Below are positions 1 through 11,779 of a DNA stretch of 64,000 bases, piece after piece (position 1 is the first letter of the stretch; the number at the start of each line of letters is the position of its first letter). Position numbers and translations under genes: made by a program. The DNA comes from Periplaneta americana (Eukaryota; Arthropoda; Insecta; Blattodea; Blattidae): contig NC_091125.1 in NCBI RefSeq assembly GCF_040183065.1, positions 29,413,812 to 29,477,811 of the forward strand. The letters are read 5' to 3'. The notes under the pieces were generated by a model, which did not search any database, had not been told where the DNA came from, and saw nothing but the letters and a program-made list of their open reading frames with translations.

Positions 1-2236
1 TTCTTCACATACAAGCACCACTTCAACTTTTTTTTTTCAAACACAACGAACGAACCCTTGTCCGCTTCCGATGACTTCTTTCTTTGCTGCAGTCCTCAGC
101 GACATTTCTGTATCTGGCACCTGTTCTCGTGTCAAGAAAATTTGAGGACATACATCAAATTCGAATCTGAAAGAAAGTGTTATGTACCGGGTGTTGATGA
201 AATTAACTACACTATCAGTTCTTAAAGTTCAGTCAACCTACCTCCAATATAGTTTATTCAAAAGTCCATCCTGTTTCAGTTCTGTACGAGTCGTCGTCAT
301 TTCTCGCAAGCACAACTCCTATGAGGTTTCGGAAGTTGGCCTTCACCCTGTCGATATTCGGGATGTGTATTATGATGTTACCTCCTATACCAACTGCCGG
401 ATGCGTTGCATCTCACTTGAAATCGTTACAATGGGTTTTTGCTAATAACAATCAATTTATTTCTAGATCTAACTTAATTATATCACTCAAAATCAGAATT
501 TCCTAAAGAGCCATAGTTATTTCTAGATGTAACGGAATTACGTAAGTGAAAACTAGAATTTGCTAAAGCGCTTTGTCAGAACTAGAATTTCCTAGAAACT
601 TCGGATATTGACGAATTTTGCGTTCTGACTGTAACAGAAACATCTGGTTACACATGGATATATATTTTATGGGAATAGGAGACTTAATACTACTTGAACA
701 TGGATTCAATTTGTCTTCATTTTTTTATATTATCTTTTGATGGTATAGCTCTGTTGTTTCACTTTCAAAATATATTTTTCACTGATGACAAACCGATGAA
801 ACTCCATACAAGTCATCCTATAGTTCTACATTATAAGACGTTCACTCTCAGCCGTTTAACATGAAGTCTTATCTGTCCACAGGTTTTTCGTTATTGAAAA
901 GATTCTTTCAACAGTAGCATTGCTCAATAGGAGCAGTGTTTGCTATCATAGCAGGATTTATCCAATGATATCCTCTATTTAAAGATAGAACAAATTTGAC
1001 CAATATAAGTAAATTGTGGCTGCTACCGCTGGATTTATTAAAAAAACACCAATTTCTGATCTGTCAGTACATTCTCCTTTACAATTTTTGAGACACTGTC
1101 TAGTTCGGGTATTTTAATCGTATGGTTCATCGCAGTCAATGATCAAATTCAATATATTTTGTGAGGCCTTCAAATGTTACTGAGTTCTTTAAATATAAAA
1201 CACTAAAGTTCTTGGAAGTAGAGGAATCAAAATTCGAACCGCTTTTCCAAATAAGCTAAACGTCTTTCATAAACCTTTAGCACATCGTTTTTAAAGAACA
1301 CCTGAAGTGATGGACATGAGTTTCTTAAACTTTGTTGCACTTGAATCCATAAAAACTTATAAAATATTTCATTTCAGATTGTCTCATGATTTATTTAATA
1401 CATCGTACACATCTGTTGATGGTGTTGGACGATTTTCCGATAGTGACATTATTTGTTATTACAATCTCATATACTCTTAGTTATGTAATTAAAACATGTA
1501 ACACATTCGAAAGTGTTAACTCATTGTCATTTGGGTTCTCCTTATCCTAAATAAATTACGAAGTTGAAGGATTAGTTTCTTCCTCTCCTAAGGAGAGAAA
1601 ATATAATCTAATAGGCTTCTATTTTTCGACAAGCTATCAACATAAAAAATGAGATAATCGAATTGGCACATGCTTCAAAAGAGACCTATATTCCTGTTGA
1701 ACAAACAACAATAAGTCGCTGTTCGAAATTCAAATTCCAATTCGAAGCAATGTTATTGCATTGGGTCGGGAATTCCCAAGGTGTAGGCCTACTGAGAAAA
1801 TATGATGTAAATGATGCTTAACACAGAACCTGAAAAGTCTAGATATTTTCAGCGTCGTGTCTGAATAATAGACATTAGTCATAAAACCTGGACTGTCCAG
1901 ACAAAATATTTATAGGTGACAACCGTATACAGAATGGATGGTAACCTCTGCACCAAAATGGAACTGGTAATAGATCATGAGGAGAGATATGTAAAATCTA
2001 AATACGTTTTTTCTCTAGCATTCAACGTTTTAGAGGATATCGTTGTTTTTCTATGAAGCATTTGGCAACATCACGGCTACTGCAATAACTCTACCAAGCC
2101 CGGCCTGCACTCCTTACCTTCTCCTCCCCCTCTGCTGGACTCGGTCGGTGACGTGCGGCTGTGCACTGTGTTACAAGATTTATTTTAACGATTTTCGCAG
2201 TTCAATTTAAATTCATGGCTAAACGGTTTGATATGC
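1..2236. other. No gene seen
   Basis: AT-rich DNA with only short, low-quality open frames on both strands. I recognise no repeat family, RNA gene or terminal inverted repeat. A C+G-richer patch near 2100-2160 has no identifiable content. Confidence 0.6.
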
Positions 2237-2259
2237 AAAAAAAAAAAAAAAAAAAAAAG
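2237..2259 (+). repeat. Poly(A) run
   Basis: An A homopolymer of about 22 bases. It could be the tail of an old retroposed copy, but no SINE or LINE body is recognisable upstream. Confidence 0.85.
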
Positions 2260-2954
2260 ATTCAAGACATTAACTGTTCACGATTATTTTTACCTACTGT
2301 ATCTGCTTGTATAGTAAGCAGTCATTTTTTTCGGGCCATTACCGCAATAGAGCGCTACAAACATTGGGCAAAGATTTTTTTTTCCTGCTTAACGGTGCTT
2401 CATCGAAGGAAAAGTGTAATAAAAGTGTTGTTACATTTTAACATGTAGAATCGCCTCAAATTTTGATGCATTGGTTCCCTTCCACACTGTATAGGAACGC
2501 TTTCACTTATCACATGTCCATTAGACTCGATAATATTGTATTTATTTTCGGATCTTTCCACAGTGTTATTAGATTTAACCATTCATTATTGATTACTCAG
2601 GAGAAGACGAGCAGAAAGAATGTGACCTCCTTAATGTGGGTGCTGATTATTTATTATATGGGACTACATCGCTCAGATAAGCCGAAAACCTTAGTAATAA
2701 TGTGCTTACGGAAATTAAAAGATGCGAATTATTTTAGTACAGGAGCTATTAATAATTGCTTAATTTAGTACTAATTGTAATAAATAGCTTAACTTTTCAC
2801 TTCCAAAGTATAATAGCAATGACTAGAAATTGATGAAGTCTGCGTATCTTTTATTGAATATTATCGACACTGCGTCGATCATATAAGCATTCATATCACC
2901 AAAGTACTTCCTCCTGCCGTTTCATCTCCCGCTCTGCATCTCGTCAGTAATAAA
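2260..2954. other. No gene seen
   Basis: Open frames up to about 100 codons lie here on both strands, but none shows a domain, a conserved motif or biased composition. I treat them as chance. Confidence 0.55.
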
Positions 2955-3130
2955 CAATAACGAGATAGCTCAGTGCTGAAACACAGGACCTGCATTTGAG
3001 AGGTCCGGGTTTAAATTCTAGTTATTCTCGTCTAGAGTTTTAGTGGTTTCCACGATGCTAAAATAACTAGAAATTTGGTTATTAAAAGGTAAATGGCGGA
3101 TTTCTTCCCATTTTCATCATTGTTTCACAA
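2955..3130 (+). mobile_element. tRNA-derived SINE-like repeat
   Basis: A tRNA-like head lies at about 2961-3030. It has a box A-like TAGCTCAGTGC and a box B-like GGTCCGGGTTTAAATTC, with CGAGATA near its start and a nearly complementary TATTCTCG near its end, like a slightly decayed acceptor stem. The following 100 bases are unique-looking tail sequence. No TSD or simple tail was found, so the 3' boundary is a guess. Confidence 0.5.
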
Positions 3131-3224
3131 TATCTAAACCTCTACTCATTATATATGGTGGATATGTCTGCTGATATGCCTTCTATAGTGTCTACATACA
3201 GATGGGTATCGTAGGCCACAATAC

Positions 3225-3353
3225 AGCATGACCCATATCTCAACAAATATTTGTTTCCGGGCACATGCTAAAAGTTTTTTTTTTTTCTAGTTTCGACCAA
3301 TGTTAGCCTACCTCCTATAAAAATATGCGATGCTTTTTAAACACCCTGTATAA
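3225..3353. mobile_element. Possible solo end of a TACAGGG-type transposon
   Basis: The stretch ends in ACACCCTGTA, the inverse of the TACAGGGTG terminus carried by several mariner-like elements in this window. No matching left end is visible upstream, so this would be a truncated or very decayed copy. Confidence 0.3.
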
Positions 3354-3567
3354 TTAATCATTTGAATAACTTAAATGACATATTAGATGATATTTTATAA
3401 GCAGTATATCAAGAAGATTACACAGAGTTACATACAAACAATCCTCACGCGTTGGTTGTGGAAGAAAATGAAAAGAAAGAAAGCAAGAAAAATAAATGAC
3501 ATTTCTCCCACATCAGCAACTTTTAGGTGAAGGTACAGAATTAGAAACGAAACTATCTGAAATAAAG

Positions 3568-4105
3568 TCCCCCGAGTTAGCTGCCTGCTGCGTGTCTGCC
3601 TCTAGACTATCAAGCCCGGGTTCGATTCCCAGCGGTGTCAGAGATTGTCTTGTAAAATTTCTACCTCAGGACTAGGAGAGATGGTGGTGCACAATTTCTA
3701 ATCACTAAATTGTGTACCAATATGCCTGGGTTAAATCCCAAATCTCTCCGCAGTGCATATGAAGGGAAGGCACATTTCACTGTTGATAGTGATTCGTCCG
3801 TCGGATGGGGACGTTAAGCCTGGCGGCCCCCTTGGTGCTATTCGACAGGAGTAGGCTACGTGCCGGCACCGGGTTTCCACTTCTCCCTTCCTCACCATCA
3901 TCATCCTCACCTATTCTCTACACTACACTTACACGAACACTTAACATACACTCACCCTAATACACGACATAACTCTTCCCAGATACACATCATGAATAAC
4001 GTGGCCCGCCGAAGTGGTGTGCAACTTGAAAATGGGTCACAGTCCTGCCAATCTAACCGCAGTATACGGAAACCGAATCACGCAAGTGAAGTGGGTAGGT
4101 ATTAG

Positions 4106-4110
<5 letters not shown>
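3568..4110 (+). mobile_element. tRNA-derived SINE with long body
   Basis: A box B sequence, GGTTCGATTCC, lies at 3619-3629 with weak box A-like sequence about 40 bases upstream. The body has a compact GC-rich block near 3795-3880 containing GGATGGGGACGTTAAGCC and GTGCCGGCACCGGGTTTCC. I remember this as a recurrent insect SINE core, but could not check it. A (CA)n tract follows. An 81-codon open frame inside it (3860-4105) looks accidental. Confidence 0.6.

Positions 4111-4138
<28 letters not shown>
4109..4138 (+). repeat. (CA)n microsatellite
   Basis: About 14 uninterrupted CA dinucleotides directly after the SINE body, possibly its tail. Confidence 0.95.
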
Positions 4139-4140
<2 letters not shown>

Positions 4141-4645
4141 CGCCGGCAATATGGAGTTCGGCCGACATTACGTGACGCTCTTGGAAATGATTTTAATTGT
4201 ACAAGTGCAGTTCTGAGATTTTTATCGGATACAGGACTGGATAAGGTGATTTAGTTTTTTTTTTACTTATCCTCCGGACCCTTTACATCCGGAGGTTACG
4301 TTTGTTGTTTAATATTTGATTTTACATTGTTGACATTTCTTACTTTATACATCCGAATATTTTATAAAATTTTATTGTTTTTGAAATGTGATACACAATT
4401 TATCTCTGGTGGCCTTAGTTTCATTATTTTATTTGTTCGTTTTGAATACCACCTAGGATCGTAGAATTGCTCACTTTTATGATTCTGTACAAATCACCTT
4501 GTGTTTACTGCATTTGTGTACCTCGTTTTACTGTGACAACGTTTTTTTAGTTTCTTTAGCACTCTGATTGTTATATTACTTATGTCTTTGTTTTATGAAG
4601 AATTTTAGATAAGGGCGCAAATAGCCATAGTAGCTGTCGCGCTCT
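4139..4645. other. No gene seen
   Basis: T-rich DNA between two microsatellites. No reading frame, repeat or inverted repeat recognised. Confidence 0.55.
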
Positions 4646-4812
<167 letters not shown>

Positions 4813-5749
4813 CACTATCTGAAATAAATTAAATGAATCTAATAATGATGAAGATTAGAAATTGTAAGGAACCAAATGAAAGAAAATTGATTGAGATTGG
4901 ATGACAGAATTCCAGACGTTAATTTAGCAGAATGTGTAACGGAAAACGGCAGAGAATTTGGTCAGATCAGGCTTAAACTTTGACTCTCGGAAAGACTCAT
5001 AATACCAAAACTTGGATTTGCATAATATGGTGTAGCTATTTATTTAAATCCACAGTTTATAGACGTTGGTGTACTCCGTATAAGGAATATTTTGTGACAA
5101 TTAAAAATTGTTTGCATTTCCAAATAGACGAGAGCTATAAAAGCTGTTAATGAAGGGGGACGTGATATATCATATTATGTTACGAGGTGGTGGTCATTCA
5201 GAAGAGACTCGAGATCATTTCCACTTGTTTCTTTTACGACTAGAACCTCGTTAATTTTAGCGTCTCCATCTGCGAGTTCAAATATACCTCATTATTTCCC
5301 AAAACAATGATGTTGCCGACTCGCCTTGTTAGTTATAATAGCCACGTGAAAGCGTGAAACAAGGGCCGTACGAAGATAATTGGTGTTTGGTTTTCTTGAA
5401 AAACTAAGTGGAATTCGTGGCTATATTTCTAACTCTCTAAACACGAGAATGGAAAAATGTATGGACAGCGCGGTATGATTCATTGCCGGGATATGAATAG
5501 CCTACCCAACAGGACTGTGCCACGGTAGTTAAACAACACAAGGCGTTAAAAAGATTAATTTCCTGCCGTTGAAAAGCTTCAAGAATTGAACATTTATTAT
5601 GTTTGAGGTAGTGATTTTAAAGTAAAATACTTCCAGGACTCCTGTGAATACAAAAGTGTTGCTTTTATCTATTACTGAATTAAGAAATGCAATGAATCTT
5701 TCCCGCTTATGTCGAAGTAGAACTAAAGAACATTGACGAATTTCGCTAA
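4813..5749. other. No gene seen
   Basis: Unremarkable AT-rich sequence. An 83-codon minus-strand frame at 5529-5780 overlaps the MITE boundary and has no recognisable domain. Confidence 0.55.
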
Positions 5750-5973
5750 AATTAGGGGAGAGTCTGGTAGTATCGGTCATCGGGTACTATCGGACAGTGA
5801 GTTTCTTTCATCTACCACACGATGATAGTACCTGATTGACATGGTTACGTTTCTGTGATGTCGCATAGAGAAACGTAACCATGTCATCCAGGTACTACCA
5901 TATGGTGGTAGACGAAAGAAACGCACTGTCCGATACTACCCGATGTCCGATACTACCCGACTCTCCCCTAATT
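5750..5973. mobile_element. Palindromic MITE (hairpin element)
   Basis: Two arms of about 105 bases (5750-5853 and 5870-5973) are inverted copies with few mismatches, leaving a loop of under 20 bases. The ends read AATTAGGGGAGAGTC and GACTCTCCCCTAATT. Each arm carries an internal direct repeat based on GGTAGTATCGG. If transcribed, the unit would fold into one long pre-miRNA-like or siRNA-like hairpin. It has no coding capacity. The TSD is ambiguous because the terminal AATT is palindromic. Confidence 0.88.
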
Positions 5974-6061
5974 GCAATTTTGATAGCGCAGGAAGCAAAT
6001 AAATGCGAAAGTTAGTCACCTTAGGAAAGTATTAGTGCGGTTGATCACAATAGTCAAGCAT

Positions 6062-6540
6062 ACTTGTATTGTAGGCCTAGTCAACTTGAAAATCTCCAGC
6101 CCACATTTTTACATAGGACAGACAGGAAGATACTTTCATACAAGATATAATGAACATATTAAATCTATAACCAAACCTTACATCACATCAAATTATGCAG
6201 ATCACATTATCAACAATAATCATGAATACAATAATATAGAAACAGATATGGAAATTTTACACATCACACCAAAAAGTTCACAGTTAAACATCCTAGAACA
6301 GTACGAAATATATAAGAATACAATAGCATACCCACAATATATACTTAACACACAACTACAGTTCGATACGCACACATTATTTGAAGTCATAATACATCAT
6401 AACATACAAACAGCCAACCCCCACCATAGGAGCAACACACCCCCACCCCTACCATCGACAACTGCACATCTCAGAGTCAAGATCACCAGAGGTTCAAGAG
6501 ACACTGAAGATGACGACACATAGCGTCTGTCGAAGGTATA
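6062..6540 (+). pseudogene. Penelope-like element fragment: GIY-YIG endonuclease end
   Basis: An open frame ending with TAG at 6521-6523 contains HFYIGQTGR, then a basic stretch and EHIKSI, SNYADHII, LHITPKSSQLNILEQ and EIY. This is the order seen in the GIY-YIG nuclease domain at the C terminus of Penelope-like retroelement proteins, where the nuclease follows the reverse transcriptase. Only about 150 C-terminal residues survive. The reverse transcriptase is absent, so the copy is 5'-truncated, as is common for these elements. The acidic end (DTEDDDT) is followed by a T-rich tract. The frame itself is intact, which suggests a fairly young copy. Confidence 0.82.
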
Positions 6541-7030
6541 TACCTTTTTTTTTAACAATTTTAACACTTTTAACGTATGACAAAGTAAATTTTATGTTTA
6601 TAGTTAATAATTACCGAACGAGATTCTGTATCGAAATCGTCATACTATATAGTTACTCGTAGTTATAGGTGCAGATTTCAAAAAGTAGGCTATAATTCCT
6701 AACGAAAGTTTTGGTTTTGCAACTTCTTGCTTCATTTCCCATATGCCTGGTTAGAAACAACATTCATTTTAAATGCAGTTCAAATGTACCACTTCAGTGT
6801 TATTGATTCAACATTATTTCAGGCCTCTAGATAAGTCAATACAGACATCATATTTTCATCAGATAAATATCCGTGCCCTATGCGGAATTCGAAACCATGA
6901 CTATTGCCTACATGGAATGTTAAAATTACTAGTCTTGATCGTTCAGAATACCTCAGACGTCAGGCTCTTCCTTTCTCCTGAACGCGGATATGCTACCTTC
7001 ATAACCTTCATACGTATTACCCCTGATCTC
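6541..7030. other. No gene seen
   Basis: Spacer between the Penelope-like fragment and a (CA)n tract. The 139-codon plus-strand frame that runs from here into the CA tract is largely Thr-His translation of the repeat. Confidence 0.6.
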
Positions 7031-7031
7031 A

Positions 7032-7123
<92 letters not shown>
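7031..7123 (+). repeat. (CA)n microsatellite
   Basis: More than 40 uninterrupted CA units, the longest dinucleotide repeat in the window and probably highly polymorphic in length. Confidence 0.98.
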
Positions 7124-7127
<4 letters not shown>

Positions 7128-8278
7128 TATCAGATTCACCATTCGCATGTTATGAAATTGCAACATACGCAGTAAAAGAAAACAACTACTAGGATCTCCA
7201 CTGTCGAAAGTGAATTTTTTGGTGAAGACCGCTAGATGGAAATACTGCTGCAAGTTATTATTCCATGCAATTTCTTTAGGGTTAGAACGTGACTTATTTT
7301 GCAGTTGCTAGATAGGAGCATAGTGAAATTTATAAAAATTGTTGTCTTGAAAGTGCATTATGCTGATCAATGTGTTATATGTGATCAGGAGTATTACACA
7401 GGAAACTTAATAGAACTTCCATAATATTTTAGGTTCAGCACGATTTCGTATCCCAGTTACAGGAATAGAGTACATATATTCATCACCTACATGCACAAGA
7501 TACAAATATTATTTCACTCAACAGAATTACACTCGCAACTGTAGACTGTATCCTGGATATGAAGTTTAGTGGTTAGTTACTCATTAACGTTTGTGAACCA
7601 TTGACCCTCAAAGATATTAATTGCAGCTTCTCTTCTGTCTTCTTCCTCCCTATTTCTGTCTCTGTCATTTCCAAATTTCCTCTCTCATCTGACTAGAATT
7701 CTCCCTTCTCTATTGTTTTTCTTCCTTGTTGCTTTACTCTAAATCTGCATTCATGCAAAATCAAATCACGAAATCACACAATGAATAGGGGGAGAAATAT
7801 ATGTTATTTTACTTTCACATAACAAATTATATTAGAACTAGCCGCGATTTGAAATCTTCCACTCAGATTTGGAGAGATGTGTCATCTCCAGGAGAATGAC
7901 ACTGACAGTTGTAGACACTTATCAACATTATGTGCGACTGTGGTAAACTTTATATTTGTACAGTCCAGTCTTGTGTCTACAGTAGACGTAATATAGTCTG
8001 AACAACATATAAATGTTAGGCCTATATTTATAATTTGCTGTAAAAGAATTTAAATTTTCAACCGACAAAGGAAATTAGACATCACAGACTTTCCTAGTTT
8101 ATCTTAACTAGATAACCTTCCAAAATGATTTGTCGAAATACCCTAAAAAAGTTGTGTACATATAGGAAAGGACAAAATAAAAAATAGGCTCCCAGTGCGA
8201 ACTGTAAAGTTCAAAACAACTTCAAAATAGCATAAAACATTCATTTGAATAGCCTTGTTTGTCAGGCCTTTGGAATAA
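7124..8278. other. No gene seen
   Basis: AT-rich DNA with no supported feature. A CT-rich patch near 7625-7740 is not periodic. Confidence 0.55.
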
Positions 8279-9388
8279 TCTATACTAATAATAAATCTGT
8301 AGGAGAAACTTTTCTGGTAATTTTCCAAAAATAATTGGTCCTAACATATATAATTAACCACCCTGAAACCGAAAATCGCATTTTTGAAATTTTTGTTTGT
8401 ATGTCTGTCTGTATGTTTGTTACCTTTTCACGAGATAATGGCTGAACCGATTTATATGAAAATTTGAATATAAATTAAGTTCGTTGTAACTTAGATTTTA
8501 GGCTATATGGGATTCAAAATACTTTATTTAAAAGGGGGATTATAAGGGGGCCTGAATTAAATAAATCGAAATATCTCGCTTATTATTGATTTTTGTGAAA
8601 AATGTTACATAACAAAAGTTTCTTTAAATATGATTTCCGATAAGTTTTATTCTTTACAAAATTTTGATAGCACTGATATTTAATGAGATAAATGAGTTTT
8701 AAAATTAAAATAACGCCATCTAAGACGGTGCAATGAATTAAGAACAAATGACTTCGTCTATAAGGGGCCTTGGACAACAACAATCGAAACAGGGTCCTTG
8801 GACATCAACAATCGAAAGCTATTAAACATAGCCTACAGAGAATGTTTCTGTGTTTGTATAAAGTAATATCAGAAGCTAAATTAACCGATTTGTATAATTA
8901 ATTATTATTTCACCATTGGAAAGTGTAGTTTCTCTAGATGGAAATAATGCTATAATGTTATTACAGTAACGTCTGAGTAAATCGAGGACAGGTAAGATTA
9001 AAATAGCTTCTTATGCACAGAAAATATCATAGGCTATTTTGTACATTCGCTTTCTGTATTTCTTAAAATAATATTTATGTACACTCATTTTAATCTCAGA
9101 GAATTAACGAACATCGAGAGTGTATTGATTTAGTATGCAGTAATAGTACGTTATCTTAGCAATCCATTATTTTATAATTCAAATTTTAACTATGCTCAAT
9201 TGAATCGTGTTAAAATACATAAAATATATATGCAATAAATGCAATGAAAAAAAAATTGGGTAATGAGCGAAGCAGATTATCTTCCGCTGTTGTAAAAGTT
9301 GTTCCCTGGACCAAACGTCCTATTTTAATTATGTAATTATTTTATATTTATTTCTAACGGGTGCAGCGGAGCGCACGGGTACGGCTAG
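8279..9388 (+). mobile_element. Non-autonomous Helitron
   Basis: The 5' end is TCTATACTAATAATAAATC and the 3' end is CTAG at 9385-9388. It sits between an A (8278) and a T (9389), exactly the A|T target of Helitrons, with no TSD. Just before the CTAG end is a short hairpin, GTGC/GCAC, in GGGTGCAGCGGAGCGCACGG. The 1110-bp body encodes no Rep/helicase protein, so it would depend on an autonomous partner. The conserved-looking stretch near 8390-8470 (repeated TGTCTGT/TGTTTGT, then GATAATGGCTGAACCGAT) resembles the 5' region of common arthropod Helitrons as I remember them. Confidence 0.85.
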
Positions 9389-9390
9389 TA

Positions 9391-9431
<41 letters not shown>
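9389..9431 (+). repeat. (TAA)n microsatellite
   Basis: About 13 TAA units starting at the base after the Helitron end. Confidence 0.95.
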
Positions 9432-9432
<1 letters not shown>

Positions 9433-10249
9433 TGAATGAAAGTGGGAAGTTTAATTGTTGTGGATTAGCATGTCCTGCCCTCTTACGATTGTTATCATAT
9501 AGGCCTAAGCCATTTTAAAAGTTTTCACTTCCTTCAAAATTTAATACTGAACCAATGAACTGCACATTTCCATAAAAATGAAAATTATTAAGCTAAAAAG
9601 TAATTAAATACATTTTCATAGCAACCTTTCTTTTTTAAATTGCATATTGGAAGTACTTGTTACCCAAAAATGAACAAAATATTCGAGGACAAAATACATA
9701 GTTGGCACATAAACTAGTGGATAAAGAGAAATTGGGTAAAAATTATGGACACAATAATTCTTGACCGAAATATTAATGGACAAATTTTTTGGTGAACTAG
9801 TTTCCTTGGGAAAAATAGCTGTGAACGTGAGGTTGTGGACAAATTGTTTGATGGACGTACTGCTGTGGACGTATCGTCCTGGAAGCGTTTTGTAGATAAT
9901 ATTATTAGTGTTCATAAAACAGTTTTCATTATTTAATAGTACATTTTACCAGACTCTAATGCCAGTGCAATCAACAGCATCAGTGTACTAGAGAAATTTA
10001 GCAATTCGTTGATATTTAATCTTGGTAACCGAGACCTCATTTTGCTCTTGTGACAATGTAATATAATGTGAAACTCCAGAAATTATCACTCCTGCCACAC
10101 ACAGTACAATGCGCGATACAGTAACTGAATGATTATCTCTGAAATATCCCATCGTTTTCAGTATACCTAATACTAAAGGCAAAAAAGTACAGAACAACAA
10201 GCAACTGTTGGAGGAGGGAGATTTCAAAGCAATGATTTCTGAAATAAAA
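9432..10249. other. No gene seen
   Basis: Between 9740 and 9885 TGGAC recurs irregularly. This may be a decayed repeat, but no fixed period can be shown. Confidence 0.5.
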
Positions 10250-10680
10250 TTAAATTGAATAATTTCAAGGGAAAAATTATTCCGGGGCCGGGTATCGATC
10301 CCGGGACCTCTGGTTGAACGTACCAGCGCTCTACCAACTGAGCTACCCGGGAACTCCACCCGACACCGTCTCAACTTTTCCCTTTATATCCACACAACTC
10401 GCGTGGGCTGACGGAACGCCAGAGACTCACAACGAGTGCACACAATCTCTGTGTGACTTGGAATTGTGGTTTTCTGCTAACGTACACAGTAACGTATATA
10501 TTATGCAAATCTAGTCTTTCAGGTGAAGCTCCCTGTAAAGCAGATTTGAATAATTTGAAGGGAAAAATTGTTCCGGGGCCGGGTATCGATCCCGGGACCT
10601 CTGGTTGAACGTACCAGCGCTACCCGGGAACTCCACACGACACCGTCTCAACTTTTCCCTTTATATCCACACAACACTAG
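10250..10680 (-). mobile_element. Repeat with embedded tRNA-like domain, one and a half copies
   Basis: Read on the minus strand, two related units lie in tandem. Each has the order: flank with GGATATAAAGGG and GTTGAGACGGTGTCG, a tRNA-like domain, then CAATTTTTCCCTTCAAATTATT. The tRNA-like domains are at 10281-10354 and 10572-10631. The second lacks 12 bases at the D-arm/anticodon boundary. About 160 conserved bases precede the tRNA-like part, unlike a standard SINE where the tRNA is at the extreme 5' end. The same family recurs at 15.7 kb and a related one at 32.9 kb. Confidence 0.7.
10281..10354 (-). other. tRNA-like domain
   Basis: The minus strand shows box A TAGCTCAGTTGGTAGAGC and box B GGGATCGATACCC. 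The anticodon stem CTGGT/ACCAG and T stem CCGGG/CCCGG are perfect. The anticodon loop is ACGTTCA (formal anticodon GTT) with C instead of the universal U33, and the acceptor stem is poor. It is therefore best read as a pol III promoter inside a repeat, not a working tRNA gene. Confidence 0.7.
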
Positions 10681-11769
10681 ATTTGCATAAAAGTAAATTG
10701 TTTATCTCTTAAATAATGCTTAAATTCAAAATCTAGAACACGCATCATAATCTTGCATCCACTCACATTATTCCTTCATTTTTCTCGTCCTCTTCATTAT
10801 TTTTTTCAGTAATTATTTTATTACTTACTTGTACTGCTCTTTATTAAGTCCTACTCTATTCGTAGTCTTCTTCTCTCTTCGTCTTCCTCCTTACTTGAAG
10901 ATGAGAGTAAATAAAAATTTCGAAACATCGTGTTTTCTTGTAATAGTTGAACAATATAAATGGTCCTATCCTCTCATTAATAAGCTAACATTATGTTTAT
11001 TTTCTTTCTGTTCCTATCGATGTGAACAGATGTACTGTAGATGATACGGTGCGTTTAATACAAATGTTCTTCCTCGAACATCAGATGAAATTCAATAATG
11101 TTTCCATGATTACTTTACTTGGAAACAATGGTAATCAAATATTGCTTTGCCTTGTACACAAAGATAACTGATGTAATTGAAAGTAAAAATATGATGTTAG
11201 TTCCTTCAAGATCATGGGCAGAGCAATCTGGAATGATTTGACCGCTGCATAATAGAGAGCGTGATCATGAACTTAATCAGTTTTACTGCATAATTCAGCA
11301 AAAGCCATTGTATCATGGCACGAACTCGAGATTTCGATCGCGGTTATTTCTGTGGGAAAATGTAATTAATTCAATATGATTTAACAAACTATATCTTGTT
11401 CAGCATACTTTAATAAGGCAGTACAATTCATATAATTAAAAAAAAGCAAATATTGAAATATATGTTCATTCAGACAATTCTGAGGCCAGACAAAGACATT
11501 GCCTGGACTAACGCTGTTCTAGCTCTATTCATAATTCATTAATCAGTGCAGTTTAACATCTTCACTCACTGTAAGCCACAAGATGTTTCTAGCGACTCAT
11601 ACTCCAATTCCAACTGCAGGAGAAACATTACTAACTTTCAAGTTACAAATAAGTATGTTTTATTTCGAATGGCGAACCTTACAACTTCGAAAGAACGAAA
11701 GATAAATTTTTACAATCACAGAATATTGATTAGAATTGAATCAGGGATTAAAGAAACCGCACATGTCAC
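10681..11769. other. No gene seen
   Basis: AT-rich spacer. The 71- and 90-codon plus-strand frames at 10829 and 11546 have no recognisable domain. Confidence 0.5.
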
Positions 11770-11779
11770 TATTTGTGGC

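Noticed and set aside
6773-7192. 139-codon frame ending in poly(Thr-His)
   Set aside because: The second half is (CA)n. The first half has no recognisable motif.
9740-9885. Tandem repeat based on TGGAC
   Set aside because: Spacing is irregular and the sequence between occurrences is not shared.
10281-10354. Genuine tRNA-Asn gene
   Set aside because: C33 instead of U33, poor acceptor stem and repeat-family flanks.
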